Shown here: positions 1-10,946 of the stretch, one piece after another
How the letters are laid out: every line of letters starts with the position of its first letter
Position numbering within the stretch: the stretch's first letter is position 1
Source of the DNA: Isoetes taiwanensis
Taxonomy: Eukaryota; Streptophyta; Lycopodiopsida; Isoetales; Isoetaceae
Assembly (NCBI GenBank): GCA_021234155.1
Contig: JAJEKV010000031.1
Span: 6,958,748-7,022,747, forward strand
Direction of reading: 5' to 3'
DNA length: 64,000 nt
Notes under the pieces: model-generated
Database searches by the model: none
What the model saw: the letters and a program-made list of their open reading frames with translations, nothing else
What the model was told of the DNA's origin: nothing
Translations under genes and position numbers: made by a program

Positions 1-111
1 AGGGCCCTCATTTGTCATTTTCTCCCCATCAGAACTGCTCTTAGCCCCTTTGGCGATTTTCTAGCCCTTTGCTTAATCCCAGCAGCCATTTTTCATAGCC
101 ATCTCTTCTCA

Positions 112-510
112 ATGGCGCCATCAAGCTTTGTTAGATGGTACAATGACTCCAATCACATCCGTGAACTCCCTGCTGAGCAAGCCTTTCATGTCTTCGATCA
201 TCTCTTTGATCTTCATGCCACTTTGACCAGAACTCCCTACTACACTGACATCATTTGCCAATATGATCAGCAAATTCTGCCCTGGGAAGTTAGCTTGCCA
301 CCTAGGGGAGGGAAATGGGTTTCTTTAGACTCTCTTACTCAAGCCATAGGTGGGGGATCCAGGGGCAAGAACAAGCTGTGGGATAGAACCAGAAACATGC
401 CGGATTACATGACCTGTAAGCATCATAGGCATAGGTACCTCTCAAACCAAGCAGCCTTTAGCTTTGTTCATGCAAAGATAGGGCGCTTAACCAACCCGGG
501 GAGCCGCTAA
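112..510 (+). CDS. Hypothetical protein upstream of gypsy gag
   Basis: A 132-residue open frame that I do not recognise. It starts MAPSSFVRWYND and has a mixed soluble composition with a His/Arg-rich patch near the end (KHHRHRY). No signal peptide, membrane span or zinc motif is visible. It precedes the decayed gag of the gypsy element on the same strand, so it may be an extra 5' ORF of that element, as some large plant gypsy elements carry, or the fragment of an unrelated gene. The next frames (620-871, 894-1250, 1057-1500) are short, basic and overlapping, which suggests that coding capacity downstream has decayed. Function unknown; it may not be translated. Confidence 0.3.
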   Translation: MAPSSFVRWYNDSNHIRELPAEQAFHVFDHLFDLHATLTRTPYYTDIICQYDQQILPWEVSLPPRGGKWVSLDSLTQAIGGGSRGKNKLWDRTRNMPDYMTCKHHRHRYLSNQAAFSFVHAKIGRLTNPGSR

Positions 511-2285
511 TTCAACCTTTGATTTGGCACCTCACGACACTCGGGCAAAGACAGATAAGCATCCATGAGATCGAGATCAAGCATATACGAACATTACGGC
601 TCCACATCGGGAAGCACCTATGTTGGAGATTGGGCAGGATTACGAAGAGGAGGAGGAAGAGAACCCAAGTTGGGAGATGAGGGAGGCAAGAAGGATGGAG
701 AGGCGTCTAGCTCGACAACAGGAAGTACTAAGGCAGGATTTTGAGCCACCCATGGGTATCACGCCCCTCACCCCAAAGATCATCGACGGCGAGGGAGTAT
801 ATATTCGCCACCGATATCCTCAACCTTCCCTATTGTCAAGAGGAGGGCCTCGTGGATCGATGAGCTCCTAAGCCTTATGGCACAAGAGCGGTAGTGACTT
901 CATCGACTACTCCTACCAAGAGATTCCACGGAGGTAGCCGAGCGACACTCCTATGCAGGGAAACCATGTCGGGACATCCGTGCATACCAAAAGATATAAG
1001 GCGATGTTTCAAAGCAAAGAACCCATCATCCAAGAAGAATTTCAAAAATCCAAAGCGTGGTTGTACAAGCCGAAGAGGCCCAAGCTCCAAAGCCGACCAA
1101 AGGCGCCCAGAGTATCGTGAATCATCTAGCAAAGATCAATTTGGAGAACACAACAACTATGTGGAGGGACCACGAAGATCTTACCGCAATAGATGTGTTC
1201 GGGCGAGGCGCCAAAGGAAGAGTACGGAGCCACGGGGCCGAACAGGGTAAATCACTGGTACTATCTTCCGCCCTTAGCCAAGGACGGATGATAGTCTTCC
1301 ACAAGGAGTTCAGCCCAAGGGGTGAAGAATCCGCGGCGCCCCTCATAGCACTCTCGTGGCTTTGGACAAAGACGCCAGATAGATTTCGGGATGGACCATG
1401 TTATTCTCTTCAAAAGATCCGTAGCCCTTCATGCCCTCGACTTCGCAAGGGGCCACCTCAGGGATGCGCACTTGTCGATAGTGGGCGCAAATCGCACTGA
1501 ACTTCCAAAGACCACGGATGGCAAGAGCATTGGAGGGAGGATCGGCGCCGTAATCCCGGGCGGTAACATGGGCAAGGGCATAGGATTCAAGAAAATCAAG
1601 AACTTCTTCAAGCGACATCGTTGATGGAAAATTTGTTTTGTTAAGTTAATTAAAGTGCATTGTAATTCTCTTTTAAGTATTATCATGTAATTCATCAAAT
1701 GTATCCCTATATACTAATTAATGTATTACCATGATTTTGACTTGTAAATGAAATTTTCATATGATTTCTTTTGTACCTAACAACAATTTAATTGTAAGCA
1801 AAAATGACTATTGTCTAACTTAATAACGTGTATTGATGATCGATCCTTGCAAAGAAGGAACTCAAGTGCGTGATCTCAAGACCAAAGACCGATAACGCAA
1901 TTGGGTACCAAGGAATTTGTTTGGCGTGAGAACAAAAAGACCTTTGAGCGGATATGTCACCGTGAGGCAATCAACGCAAGGCTGGTGCGGATGAGGAACC
2001 GTGATGCAACACCCGATCAATCTGGCGACACCTCCGATGAATGAGCAGAAGATGGTCCTCTACCTCCACCTCCACCTTGCCTTCCAGGTGGTGACGAAGT
2101 CCCTCGCCAGAAGGGGAGGGCAACCAGGGAACGCCGTGGGATAGGAGAAGGAAGAGGAGAACCAGGAGCCCATCGTCATCTAGCTCCAAAGACATCGAGA
2201 TAGTTCTTCCAAGAGGACAGCTCTAGCTCGGCACAAATCGGTCCGACACACCTAGGGCAAGAAAAAGGGCAAGAAAGACAGATGA
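511..2285 (+). other. Decayed 5' region of gypsy element, no recognisable gene
   Basis: Short overlapping open frames without a recognisable domain. About 620-760 encodes a Glu/Arg-rich coiled-coil-like stretch; about 1000-1250 encodes basic peptides. 1620-1830 is AT-rich and non-coding in all frames. From about 1880 the composition again resembles coding DNA leading into gag. No LTR, primer site or splice structure could be supported. Confidence 0.4.
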
Positions 2286-3130
2286 CTACCGTAAAAAAGT
2301 GGATAGTGCTATGAGCAACGATGGAAAACAAGGAAGCCGGGCCGCCTCGGGAAAGATAGATCGGGCATGGAGGCTGAAGTATGGCTTGATGAAATGGAAG
2401 AATTTGGCAACTCTTACGGTATGAAAGACAAGGACATAGGGAAAGTTGCTACAGCTAACCTTATCGGACCCAAGCAAGGATCCGGTAGAAGGGATATGCT
2501 AAGTCCAACAAGTCAAGAGGAACAATTGCAGATTTAAGACCTTCAAAAGGCTTTTCGCGAAGCACTATGTGCCAAGGTCTCATACGAAAGGCCGATCCAA
2601 AGCAGCTTTTGCTGTGTTGAATCAAGGTAGCTTGTCAAGAGCTAAGTATACCGAAGAATTCATGCGCCTCGTGCTCCATGTTCCCTGGGTCTCGAAAGGC
2701 AAGCGGTGGATACCTACATCGAGGGGTTGAACAAAGAATATCAAGAGGCTTGTTAGAGCAATCAACCCAAGGTCGGGGCCAGAGGCGAAGATAAAGCTAT
2801 AAGTTTGAGGCACCGCAACCCCAAAGAGAGAAACAAATAACCTTCGTGGGTAAGAGTTCGTGGCGCGATCGGGGGCAATATCGGGGGTAAGCAATCGCCA
2901 GCCTACACCATCGGGAGGCCAGCCAGCAAGGTAAGAGTCGAATAAAGCCTTTGGGGACCGTAAAGTTTGAGAATGCATCGGGGCAAGGCTCTTAAGCCGC
3001 CTCCTAGACAACCGGCCGAAAGAGAAGAGACAGAATGCATCGAGAAAAGTTATGCTTCAGGTGCTTCCAAAGATGATTGTCCATTCGTCATGCAAATAAC
3101 CTTGGCGTAACTTGTGGATTGGGACTCCCC
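2286..3130 (+). pseudogene. Gypsy gag remnant
   Basis: Short frames in different registers resemble a plant gypsy Gag. Around 2380-2470 one frame reads VWLDEMEEFGNSYGM and around 2634-2755 another reads VPWVSKGQAVDTYIEGLNKE, both typical of the retrotransposon capsid region. Near 3045-3075 a frame contains CFRCFQ, the start of a zinc knuckle whose second half is lost to a stop and a frameshift. Gag would coat the RNA in virus-like particles. No frame is open across the region, so it is a pseudogene. It lies directly upstream of the protease frame, as expected for this family. Confidence 0.6.
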
Positions 3131-3137
3131 AACGTAA

Positions 3138-3395
3138 GTGGACGAAGACGACGACCAGCAGGAGGCCCAGGATTTCATAGATGGTGAGTGCCACATATGT
3201 GCAAACATTGAGTCAGGTGATATTGAGAATCAATCGACTGTCATCGCGGCTGATGGGATCATAGATAGTAATCCATATGTAGTCCTCATAGATACAGGTA
3301 GCTCTCACAATTTTGCATCTCCTAGGTTGGCTGCCCTAATGAAGAACAAGGTATTGAAGTCTAAGCCAAGGCCAGTGGCTATGGCAAATGGCTAA
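3138..3395 (+). pseudogene. Gypsy pol: aspartic protease part
   Basis: An 85-residue frame contains VLIDTGSSHNFAS, the DTG/S active site of a retropepsin, which cleaves the Gag-Pol polyprotein. The acidic lead (DEDDDQQEAQDF) matches the linker between zinc knuckle and protease. The frame stops at ANG*, while the protease flap and hinge continue from 3388 in another frame (MANSHTKG...), ending with a [10 protein letters not shown] motif near 3490-3520. A small insertion near 3390 therefore breaks the gene. Retropepsin of a Ty3/gypsy element; not functional in this copy. Confidence 0.8.
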
Positions 3396-5110
3396 TTCGC
3401 ACACTAAGGGGAGGAGGATCATCTTTGACATAGACCTTAGTGGGGCTAAGTGGCCGATGGGGGCGGAAGTCATGGATATTGGAAGGTATGATCTTATTGT
3501 GGGGATGGAATTCTTGAAGCCAGCTAAAGCGGTGATTGATTGTGACTGGAACGAAGTCACCATGACGGCACCGGACGGCAACAAGCTGATAGTGAAAGGT
3601 AAGAAGGTAGCTTCTCCCATGCAGTGTATCTCTTTGAAGCAGCTAAGGAAGTGTATAGAAAGGAATAAGGTGGACTACATCTTGAGGATGGAATCAGTTG
3701 AGCCAGGCAAGCAGGATGGAAGTGACCCAAAGGGGAATCAACTACCCAAGCAGATAGCAAGGCTTATTTCAGAATTTAAGGATGTATTTCCAGATGAAAT
3801 CCGGCAGCTGCCACCTTATAGGGGTGTGGAATGTGAGATCACATTGGCTCCAGATGCCAAGCCTACCAGTAAGGCGCCATATAGAATGAGCACCCCAGAA
3901 TTGATTGAGCTCAAGAAGCAGCTTCAGGAATTGCTCGAGCTTGGGTTTATAAGAGCAAGTGTGTCTCCTTTTGGAGCACCTATACTCTTTGTGAAGAAGA
4001 AAGATGGGAGCTTAAGAATGTGCATAGACTATCGCCAGCTCAATAAGCAGACGATAAAGAACAAGTATGCATTGCCAAGGGCAGAATGACCTAATGGACC
4101 AGTTACAAGGAGCAAAGATATTCTCTAAAATTGATTTGAGGTCAGGATACCACCAGATAAGAATAAAAGAAGAGGATATCCATAAGACCGCTTTCAGAAC
4201 GCGGTATGGTCATTTTGAGTTTACAGTAATGCCCTTTGGATTGTCAAACACTCCAGCAACGTTTATGCGCCTCATGAATGACATCTTCAGAGACTTCTTG
4301 GATGAGTTTGTCATTGTCTTCTTCGACGACATTCTAGTCTACAGCAAGTCCATTGAGGAACATTGTCAGCATCTCAGGAAAGTGTTGGAAAAGTTGAGAG
4401 TCATAGGTTGTATGGGAAGCTCTCCAAGTGCCACTTTGCAACAGGCCGAGTGGAATATTTGGGGCATGTAGTAACATCCGAAGGAATCTCTACAGATCCA
4501 TCTAAGATAGAGGCAATAGTTGATTGGCCAGCTCCAAGGAATGTGGCAGAAGTTAGAAGCTTTCTCGGGTTGGCGGGATATTACAGAAAGTTCGTGAAGG
4601 ACTTTGCTAAGTGGGCGTCCCCTCTGTCGGACCTCACCAAGGCCAAGAATATCAAGGATTGGGCTAGTCATTGGTTAGAGAAAGTCCAAGCTTCCTTCGA
4701 GAAGCTTAAGGAGGCCTTAACAACAGCACCAGTGCTTGTTCTCCCGGATCCGAGTAAAGATAAGTTGGTAGCAACAGATGCGAGCAAGATAGCAACAGGG
4801 GCAGTCTTGATGCAAGAAGGAAGGGTAGTCGCCTACGACTCGAAGAAGATGAACGACGCCGAGCAACGCTACCCAACCCATGATCAGGAGCTGCTAGCCA
4901 TTGTCAGGGCGTTAAGGATATGGAGGCATTATTTGCTGGGGAGGAAGTTTCAGTTAGATACTGATCACCAGAGCCTTCAGTATCTTTTCACCCAACCACT
5001 CCTCAACTTAAGGCAAAGGAGGTGGATGGAATTCCTTGAGGAGTATGATTTTGATATTATATACAAGCCTGGCAAGCTTAATGTGGTAGCAGATGCCCTC
5101 TCTAGGAGAC
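3388..5110 (+). pseudogene. Gypsy pol: reverse transcriptase and RNase H
   Basis: The RT palm and fingers are clear: [18 protein letters not shown] (about 3985-4040), [15 protein letters not shown] (about 4120-4160), [15 protein letters not shown] (about 4220-4265) and the catalytic FFDDILVYS (about 4320-4345). RNase H follows with [14 protein letters not shown] (about 4767-4810), [12 protein letters not shown] (about 4870-4905) and [10 protein letters not shown] (about 5083-5115). The enzyme would copy genomic RNA into DNA and degrade the RNA template. Two frameshifts, near 4070-4090 and near 4390-4400, split the frame into three overlapping pieces. The sequence order and the C-terminal chromodomain further on place it among Ty3/gypsy chromoviruses. 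Confidence 0.9.
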
Positions 5111-6084
5111 CATTTCAGACAAGGACGCATTGTAATGCGATTTCCACTCTCTCGAGTGACTTTGGCAAGCGGATTGAGGAGTCCTTGCCAACGGATGTGG
5201 ACTTCAAGGAGGTATGGGAAAGCATCTCCAGGGAAGCCAGAACAGATAAAGAGCGGGAAGCCTTCAAGCATTATAAGAAGGAAGGCAACCTGTTGTACTA
5301 CAAGCATAAGTTGTGTGTGCCCGAATCTTCAGGGGTAAGGAAGTTAATTCTTCATGACACACATAACAGCCCAATAGCAGGGCATGCCGGCTTCGTGAAG
5401 ACCTATTTCAAGATTCGAAGTAGTTACTTCTGGCCAAGAATGAAGAGGCAGATAGCTGCATATATTCGGGATTGCCAGTTATGTCAGCAGACCAAAGCGG
5501 AGCAACTTCGGATTCCAGGTGCTCTTGAGCCATTGGGGGTGCCAAATGCGAAGTGGGAGGTCATAAGCATGGATTTCATCACAGGTCTCCCTAGAACTCT
5601 TCGAGGCAAGGATGCATTGATGGTTGTCGTAGACAAGTTATCTAAGATGGCACATTTTGTGCCTTGCAAGACTACTGACACCGCATTAGATACTGCCAAG
5701 TTATTTGTGAAGGAGATTTTTAGGCTCCATGGCATGTTTCGGGAGATAATATCTGATAGGGATTCCAAGTTTATGAGTGCCTTTTGGCAGGACCTCTTCA
5801 TCACCATTCAGATGAAGCTCTCGATGAGCACGACATATCATCCCCAGACAGATGGCCAGACGGAAAGGACGAATCGAATCATTGAAGACATGCTTCGAAG
5901 TTATGTGTGGAACAAGCAGTATAAGTGGGATGAGTACATCCACTTGGTGGAATTCGCCTACAATAGTGCCAAACAGGAGTCATCTCAGATGTCTCCTTTC
6001 ATGGTAAATTACGGGTACCAGTGCCTAACCCCGGATACACCGCAACAATCCCGTCGAAGGTGGAAGTATCCCAGCAGATGTTAG
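5111..6084 (+). pseudogene. Gypsy pol: integrase
   Basis: Continuous with the RNase H frame. The zinc-binding HHCC domain is visible: H in [13 protein letters not shown] (about 5350-5390) and CQLCQQTKA (about 5475-5500). The catalytic core follows with SMDFITGLP (about 5567-5593), [10 protein letters not shown] (about 5752-5777) and [14 protein letters not shown] (about 5835-5880), giving the D, D and E residues that insert the DNA copy. The frame fails at about 6040, where YGYQCLTP runs into an unrelated tail while the true continuation appears in another register. A single indel probably separates the core from the C-terminal domain. Confidence 0.9.
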
Positions 6085-6659
6085 GGGATATGCAGCAGCT
6101 AGTGGAGGAAGTAAGGGGTTACTTATTGGCAGCAAGAAGTCGGCAGAAGAGTGTAACCGACAGGCACAGGACCGTAAGAGAGTTCAAGGTAGGCGATAGC
6201 GTTTGGTTGAAGATCAAGGTGAAGCAAGCCAAGCTTCGGATTGGGAGTTGTAAGAAGCTTGCCCCTAGGTGGGCTGGTCCGTTCAAGATTTTGGAGAAAG
6301 TGGGCTCTCAAGCCTACAAGTTGGATCTTCGGGCCCATCTCAAGGTTCACAAGGTCTTCCACGTAAGTTTATTAAAAAGGCACAATCCTAACCCTGAGGA
6401 GGTTTTGGATACCCCAACTTTGTTGGAAATGACGGAGGAGCAAGTAGAAATAGTGCCTGAATTACTTCTCGATAAGTCATTCAAGAAGACTAGGAGGTCT
6501 CAGTTCCTCCAATATTTGGTTAAGTGGAAGCACTTACCCGTGGAAGACGCGACATGGGTATTGAAGCAAGATTTGGAGAAGCAATACCCAGAGTTTATGA
6601 AGGAGTTTGATGGGCGAGTCGTCTCCGACTTGGTCGACCCCGACTTGCCAGGTGGTTAG
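6021..6659 (+). pseudogene. Gypsy pol: integrase C-terminus with chromodomain
   Basis: A 212-residue frame continues the integrase in a shifted register. It contains the GPY/F-like segment KKLAPRWAGPFKILEKVG (about 6253-6305), LKVHKVFHVSLLKRH (about 6340-6385) and a chromodomain-like ending with QYLVKWKHLPVEDATWV (about 6510-6560). In chromoviruses this domain directs insertion into particular chromatin. The frame ends with TAG at 6657-6659, followed by about 850 bp of untranslated sequence before the 3' LTR. Confidence 0.85.
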
Positions 6660-7500
6660 CTAGTATGTTGTTAGTTAGCCTAAGCCTGGCGCATGCATTC
6701 TAGTTAGTAGGGTGCATGTGCCAGAACCTTGGATCGTGTGGGCGATGATGGGATACGCCTTTAGGGCATTCTCTAGGCCACACGCACCAAGAGGTGCGCA
6801 TGACCATTAGGGTCATGTGAGTGAGGAATGAAGCATGGTGGGCGATGATGGGACATCGAGCGGATGCTCTCTATGCCACGATGCGGGGGACGCACACCTG
6901 GCCGTAGGAGGGTCATGGTGAAGGTTAAAGTGATCATGCGCGATGATGGGATCGTGAGACGTTCCCTAGCTTCAAACCCTTGGGGCATGATGCACTAGGG
7001 GTACTCGGCACCGGGTAACCGAGTACAAGGTAGCACTCGATCATGGGCGATGATGGGAGCATCTTAAATGATCCTTAAGCTCAAATCCGAAAGGGCCATG
7101 ATCTTATGCAAGGTAGTAGGACAACCTTGCGCCAGTAGTTCGGCTCAAGGAGGTAAGGGGGGTGGTCCCCTAAAACCACAAATTATTAACTAAACTAACG
7201 TAATGTGTTCCTTTTGCAGGCAAGTAGAAGGGGGACTTCAACGAGAAGCGCATTACGAGAAGATAGGAGGAGCCATAATTTAGATTATGAACCCTAATAA
7301 CTCTTATAATAGTATTTTGAATTATTGTAAGAAATAACGGTGTTAAGGCTATATAATTTTGTATAAGTACAAATATAGCCTAAAATTTGACTTTTAACTA
7401 ATAAAACTTGATTGCTAAAGCAAACTAAAGGTTATGACATGTTGTTGCTTTTGCAGGCATAAGGTAGGTTCGTCACCTTAAGCGCAAATGTCGACATTGT
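6660..7500 (+). repeat. Gypsy 3' untranslated region with GGGCGATGATGGGA repeats
   Basis: Non-coding stretch between pol and the 3' LTR. The motif gGCGATGATGGGA recurs at about 6738, 6840, 6932 and 7045, at intervals of roughly 90-115 bp, with related sequence around each copy. This is a degenerate tandem repeat of about 100 bp. The remainder (7190-7480) is AT-rich with no visible gene. Confidence 0.65.
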
Positions 7501-7503
7501 CCT

Positions 7504-7513
7504 AAGGGGAGAA
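7504..7513 (+). promoter_or_regulatory. Polypurine tract of gypsy element
   Basis: AAGGGGAGAA immediately precedes the TG of the 3' LTR. This is the expected plus-strand primer site for LTR retrotransposon reverse transcription. Its exact abutment to 7514 supports the LTR boundary. Confidence 0.85.
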
Positions 7514-9150
7514 TGTGATTTGGTCCAGGGAATATACGCCATAAATACGATATTCCTCGATCCGTCACTATACAAGTCTATCTTCATAGCCTTGTATACC
7601 ATAGATTGTGGCACTAGGGGGCATGGCCAAGTTATTCTCATAACTTAGCCAACCATAGGTTAAGACCATTATCCACGTGGCCTTAACCTATTGGGCACCC
7701 GCCACACGAGACTCACCCGATTGGTGCCACGTGGCATCCTAGGTGGACCTAACTTATATAGGCTGGAACCCTAACCCTAGGCCTCTTTCCAGCCCTAGCA
7801 CCCAGAGACTCACCTACTCGTTCGAAACCCCGTTTCAAACATCGTTTGTGGCATAGATCGGTGCAAAGGCCCCAGGTAGACTCGTTCTTGGAGCAAGAGC
7901 AAAGATCACGTGAGTCAAGACCATGGAGGCACACGGATCTGGAGGGAGAGCATCGGGAGCGGTATGTAGGGTAGTAGTTGTGATAGCTCATCCGGAATTA
8001 GCATTCCAGATGTGCTAGTATCTTGTATCTAGAGTAGAGCCATCCTAGAACCCGTATTCAACATCTTGAACCCTAATCAATGAACCCTAACCCTTAGTTA
8101 GATTGTATGATTAGGTTAAGATGTTATTCTTATGATCATTCTTAGGATATGATGATTATGTGATGTTGGTTGATCATGTTTGCTCCTCTTGTATTGGGAA
8201 GGGGGGTAGAGACCTAGGGCCATATGTAGTATGCTCCTAGAGTAGATCCCTTAGTTCCTATTAGATGCGGCCTGTGCATAGGAGCCCACCAGGCTATCGA
8301 GGCTATGATATGACTCAGCACCACATAACGGGGCTAGAGGGATTGTGGAGGGAGGATCCCTGCCGAGCGGGGGCTTCGGGGGATCCCATAGTGGGCTAGG
8401 CTTATGGTCGGTCACTTTTGTGTGGGTCGAGCATGGGTCCGACACCTCCTGGGGCAATGGTGTCGCCCTGCCTCTCGAGAGCTGCAAGTGTTGGCTTGGC
8501 TCTCGTTTTGGGGGGTTAAGTCGGGTACGAATCGTGTGTCGCCACGATTCTCTAGCCGCCCACGGAACCTCTAGACCCTGGGAGGGGGAGATGCAACCCT
8601 TCCTGCCTCATCGGACCAAAGAGATGCAACCTGGAGCATTCCCGATGGGTGATGCCATGGGATTGCGTATCCGGAAGGCTAGAGTCATGCCAGAGCCTGA
8701 TTTAGCCCATCTGCAAAGTATGCACAGGAGGGGCGGATGGAGTGGTCAACCCTAGCCATTGTTCTATGCCAGCCCTCGCCATTGCCATGACTCGGTCTGC
8801 TCTATCTTGAGGCCTAGCTAGTCAGTCATCCTCCTTATGAGTCTGAGCCTGGGTAGGAGCTCTCATGTTTTACGGTTTGTGTTTATCATCTTTGTATTGG
8901 TATATGTGTGATGCACTATCCTTCGAGGTAGTATTTATATGTTTGATGCTAGTTCTGACGTGTTATCGCTTCCGCTGTTATAGGAGCCCCTAGGGGAAGG
9001 GCGCGCAAGACACCTTCGTGTTCCCTCCCCGCACTAGGGGTCACCTCAGAGTGCGGGGTAGACGAAGGGCCCGTGCGGTTGTTGAGCCGGACGGGGGATT
9101 TCCTGCCGAGTGTACGGCTGGGCGCCGTATGTTTAGCAGGGAGCGTCACA
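7514..9150 (+). repeat. 3' LTR of gypsy element
   Basis: 1637 bp, starting TGTGATTTGG just after the polypurine tract and ending GGGAGCGTCACA. The ends form the inverted TGTGA/TCACA typical of LTRs. A TATATAGG box at about 7754-7762 fits a U3 promoter. Telobox-like AACCCTAA motifs occur around 7768-7780 and 8085-8097. The 5' copy is outside the window, so pair identity and the target duplication (the base after the LTR starts ATTAG) cannot be checked. Confidence 0.85.
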
Positions 9151-9503
9151 ATTAGCATTGGAATCCCCCCAAAAAAAGCAACATTTTTTAAGCCTTTTCA
9201 TTTTTAAAAGAGGGCAAAAAAAAAATGCTTGTTTTGAGGAGAGAAACATTAATTTTGATAACTCAGTAAGTATTTATTGTTAAAAACAGAAGGAAATATA
9301 GTTTGTCTTTTGCAAGCTTAATATAAGTACTAAGAAAATCAAACATTGGAAAGACAAAGAGTGTGAAATCATGGAGCAAGAAAGAGTTGTTTTAATTAAG
9401 TATAGTTGAAGAGACAAAGCTTTCAATTTAAAAATCATCATCAAAATAAATTATAATAATACTTAGCACATAGTTTACAATGAAAGTAGTTAAGAACTCT
9501 GTC
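9151..9503. other. AT-rich spacer, no gene seen
   Basis: AT-rich sequence between the gypsy LTR and the 3' end of the methyltransferase gene. It contains short A-runs and no convincing frame. It may hold the polyadenylation region of the minus-strand gene and one edge of the putative two-gene mobile element, but no terminal inverted repeat was recognised. Confidence 0.5.
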
Positions 9504-9519
9504 TGTATAAATTTATACA
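9504..9519. repeat. Palindrome TGTATAAATTTATACA at gene end
   Basis: A perfect 16-bp palindrome that supplies the stop codon of the methyltransferase frame (TAA at 9513-9515, minus strand). Same core as the intronic palindromes upstream. Confidence 0.8.
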
Positions 9520-10879
9520 AGAGGTGGGAGAGGTGGCTCTTCCCAGTCCACAGGACTCTCATACCCCTTAGGATCTGGCTCTTGCGAGCTTACAACAGCA
9601 GAGACGCCTCCTTCTGATTCGATTCCTACCGGCACAGGCGGTTTCTCTGGCTCAGGCACCACAGGCTCCAAGTCGACAAACTCCACCTCCTCATCTTTTC
9701 TTCCTGTAAGTGGAGGCTGTATTTCTGTGTAAGTGCCTTTAACATCGCTGGCACCGTTCTTTGCTCCCAGTTCCTCAGGAAAGGATTCACAAGAGCTTAT
9801 CCTGGTCCTGATGAAACTTACTTTATCTGGGTCTATGTCGACGGAGACGACATTGCGACCCTGCTTAAGGGCGCAAACAGCTGTGGTGCCTGATCCAGAA
9901 AAGGCATCTAAGATTCAGTCTCCAGGGCGAGAAAACCACTGTATCAAATTATTAATAAGCCATTGTGGCTTCTGATAATGGGACACCACAGCGCCTTGTC
10001 GCTGTGGGTCTCTTAATTTCTGCAGAACAGCTGGGAACTGAAAAGCATTGCAAGGAGAAGTCTTCTCATTCTGCGTGTTGAAACGGACCATGGTTTTTTT
10101 GGCATCTGCGCTGTAAAAACCTATATGAAAATGCTCGAAACAACTCACTAAGCGCGGACCACCACCATGACCCTTGACATTTGTTTTAAGCCTGCCAAAC
10201 AGTACAACAATTAAATATTAGTAAAATAAAAACAAGGAAAATAAGTTAGCTCAGTAGTGTGGCGGTATAAATTTATACCAGGCAAGGCAATGTCTGTATA
10301 AATTTATACCACGGCTGCAAGCCGTATAAATTTATACAGACATTGCCTTGCCATTTAAATTTAAACCTTAGGGCGGTTGTGGTATAAATTCATACCGTGG
10401 AGTTACTAAAAAGAAAAGCGTTGAATGTAAAGCTTACCAAACGCAGTTTTCGAAGCCGGCGTTACAGACAGCTCCCATAGGTTTAAGCACCGACATCGTT
10501 TGTAGGTCGGAATGGAAAATGATGACCCTCCAGTTAGCAGATAAGGTGACTTCCTTCAGGCCATCCAAAAAAGAGTGGACTTGCACGTGCGTGAAAGCCT
10601 CCTCGTCAAAAGCGTTGTCCTTAATTTTGAAACCATAGGGAATATCTGCAATGCATAATGTAAAGTTCTCGCTTGTCCAAAAGTGTCCCCGACCTCATGC
10701 AAAACCACTAACAACTCTGTACATGCAAATCCCCGACCAAACGCGTTGTAAATCTTTCATAAGAAGTGTCAAAGCTGCTAGTGGCGACCTCCTTTCCTTG
10801 TTCCATTGCCTTAAGTCTCTGCCTCTCTTCCTTGGCCCTACGAACCAGGTTTAAAAATCCAGCGGGTAGCTCCTTTTTT
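9513..10879 (-). pseudogene. C-terminal N6/N4-type DNA methyltransferase exons
   Basis: The upstream part reads RRAKEERQRLKAMEQGKE, then after a register break CIADIPYGFKIKDNAFDEE. DIPYG occupies the place of the (D/S)PPY catalytic motif. A GTAAGC donor at 10437 and a TTGGCAG acceptor at 10192 bracket an intron with five palindrome copies. The last exon reads GGGPRLVSCFEHFHIGFYSA, then SHYQKPQWLINNLIQWFS, RPGD, stop, ILDAFSGSGTTAVCALKQG. The DAFSGSGTT segment is the SAM-binding FxGxG motif, downstream of the catalytic motif as in beta-class (PF01555-like) enzymes. Such enzymes methylate adenine N6 or cytosine N4. The TGA at 9915-9917 lies where Trp is usual. The final stop TAA lies inside a palindrome. 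Confidence 0.75.
10264..10396. repeat. Intronic palindrome cluster with 29-bp inverted repeat
   Basis: Copies of the GTATAAATTTATAC core lie at 10264-10279, 10296-10309, 10324-10337 and, with one change, 10381-10396. Positions 10281-10309 and 10324-10352 form perfect 29-bp inverted arms around a 14-bp loop. The whole cluster sits inside one intron of the methyltransferase gene. Confidence 0.85.
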
Positions 10880-10946
10880 CTTGTTACGTAAAGAATACTT
10901 GTGAGAAAAAGGCACAAACCGTGAATATATTTTTAGCAAAACTTAC

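Larger units (their letters stand above)
1..9150 (+). mobile_element. Ty3/gypsy chromovirus, decayed, 5' end outside window
   Basis: Protease, reverse transcriptase, RNase H, integrase and a C-terminal chromodomain-like segment follow in the Ty3/gypsy order. They are followed by a polypurine tract and a long terminal repeat that begins TGTGAT and ends GTCACA. Several frameshifts break the polyprotein, so the copy is dead. No sequence matching the start of the 3' LTR occurs in the first 2 kb and no tRNA-type primer site is visible there, so the 5' LTR must lie upstream of the window. The part before about 2280 is assigned to the element only because no boundary is visible; it could be flanking DNA or another element. 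Confidence 0.8.

Noticed and set aside
7514-9150. Telomere-derived sequence in the gypsy LTR (AACCCTAA motifs)
   Set aside because: Only isolated short motifs, not arrays; such teloboxes are common in plant promoters.
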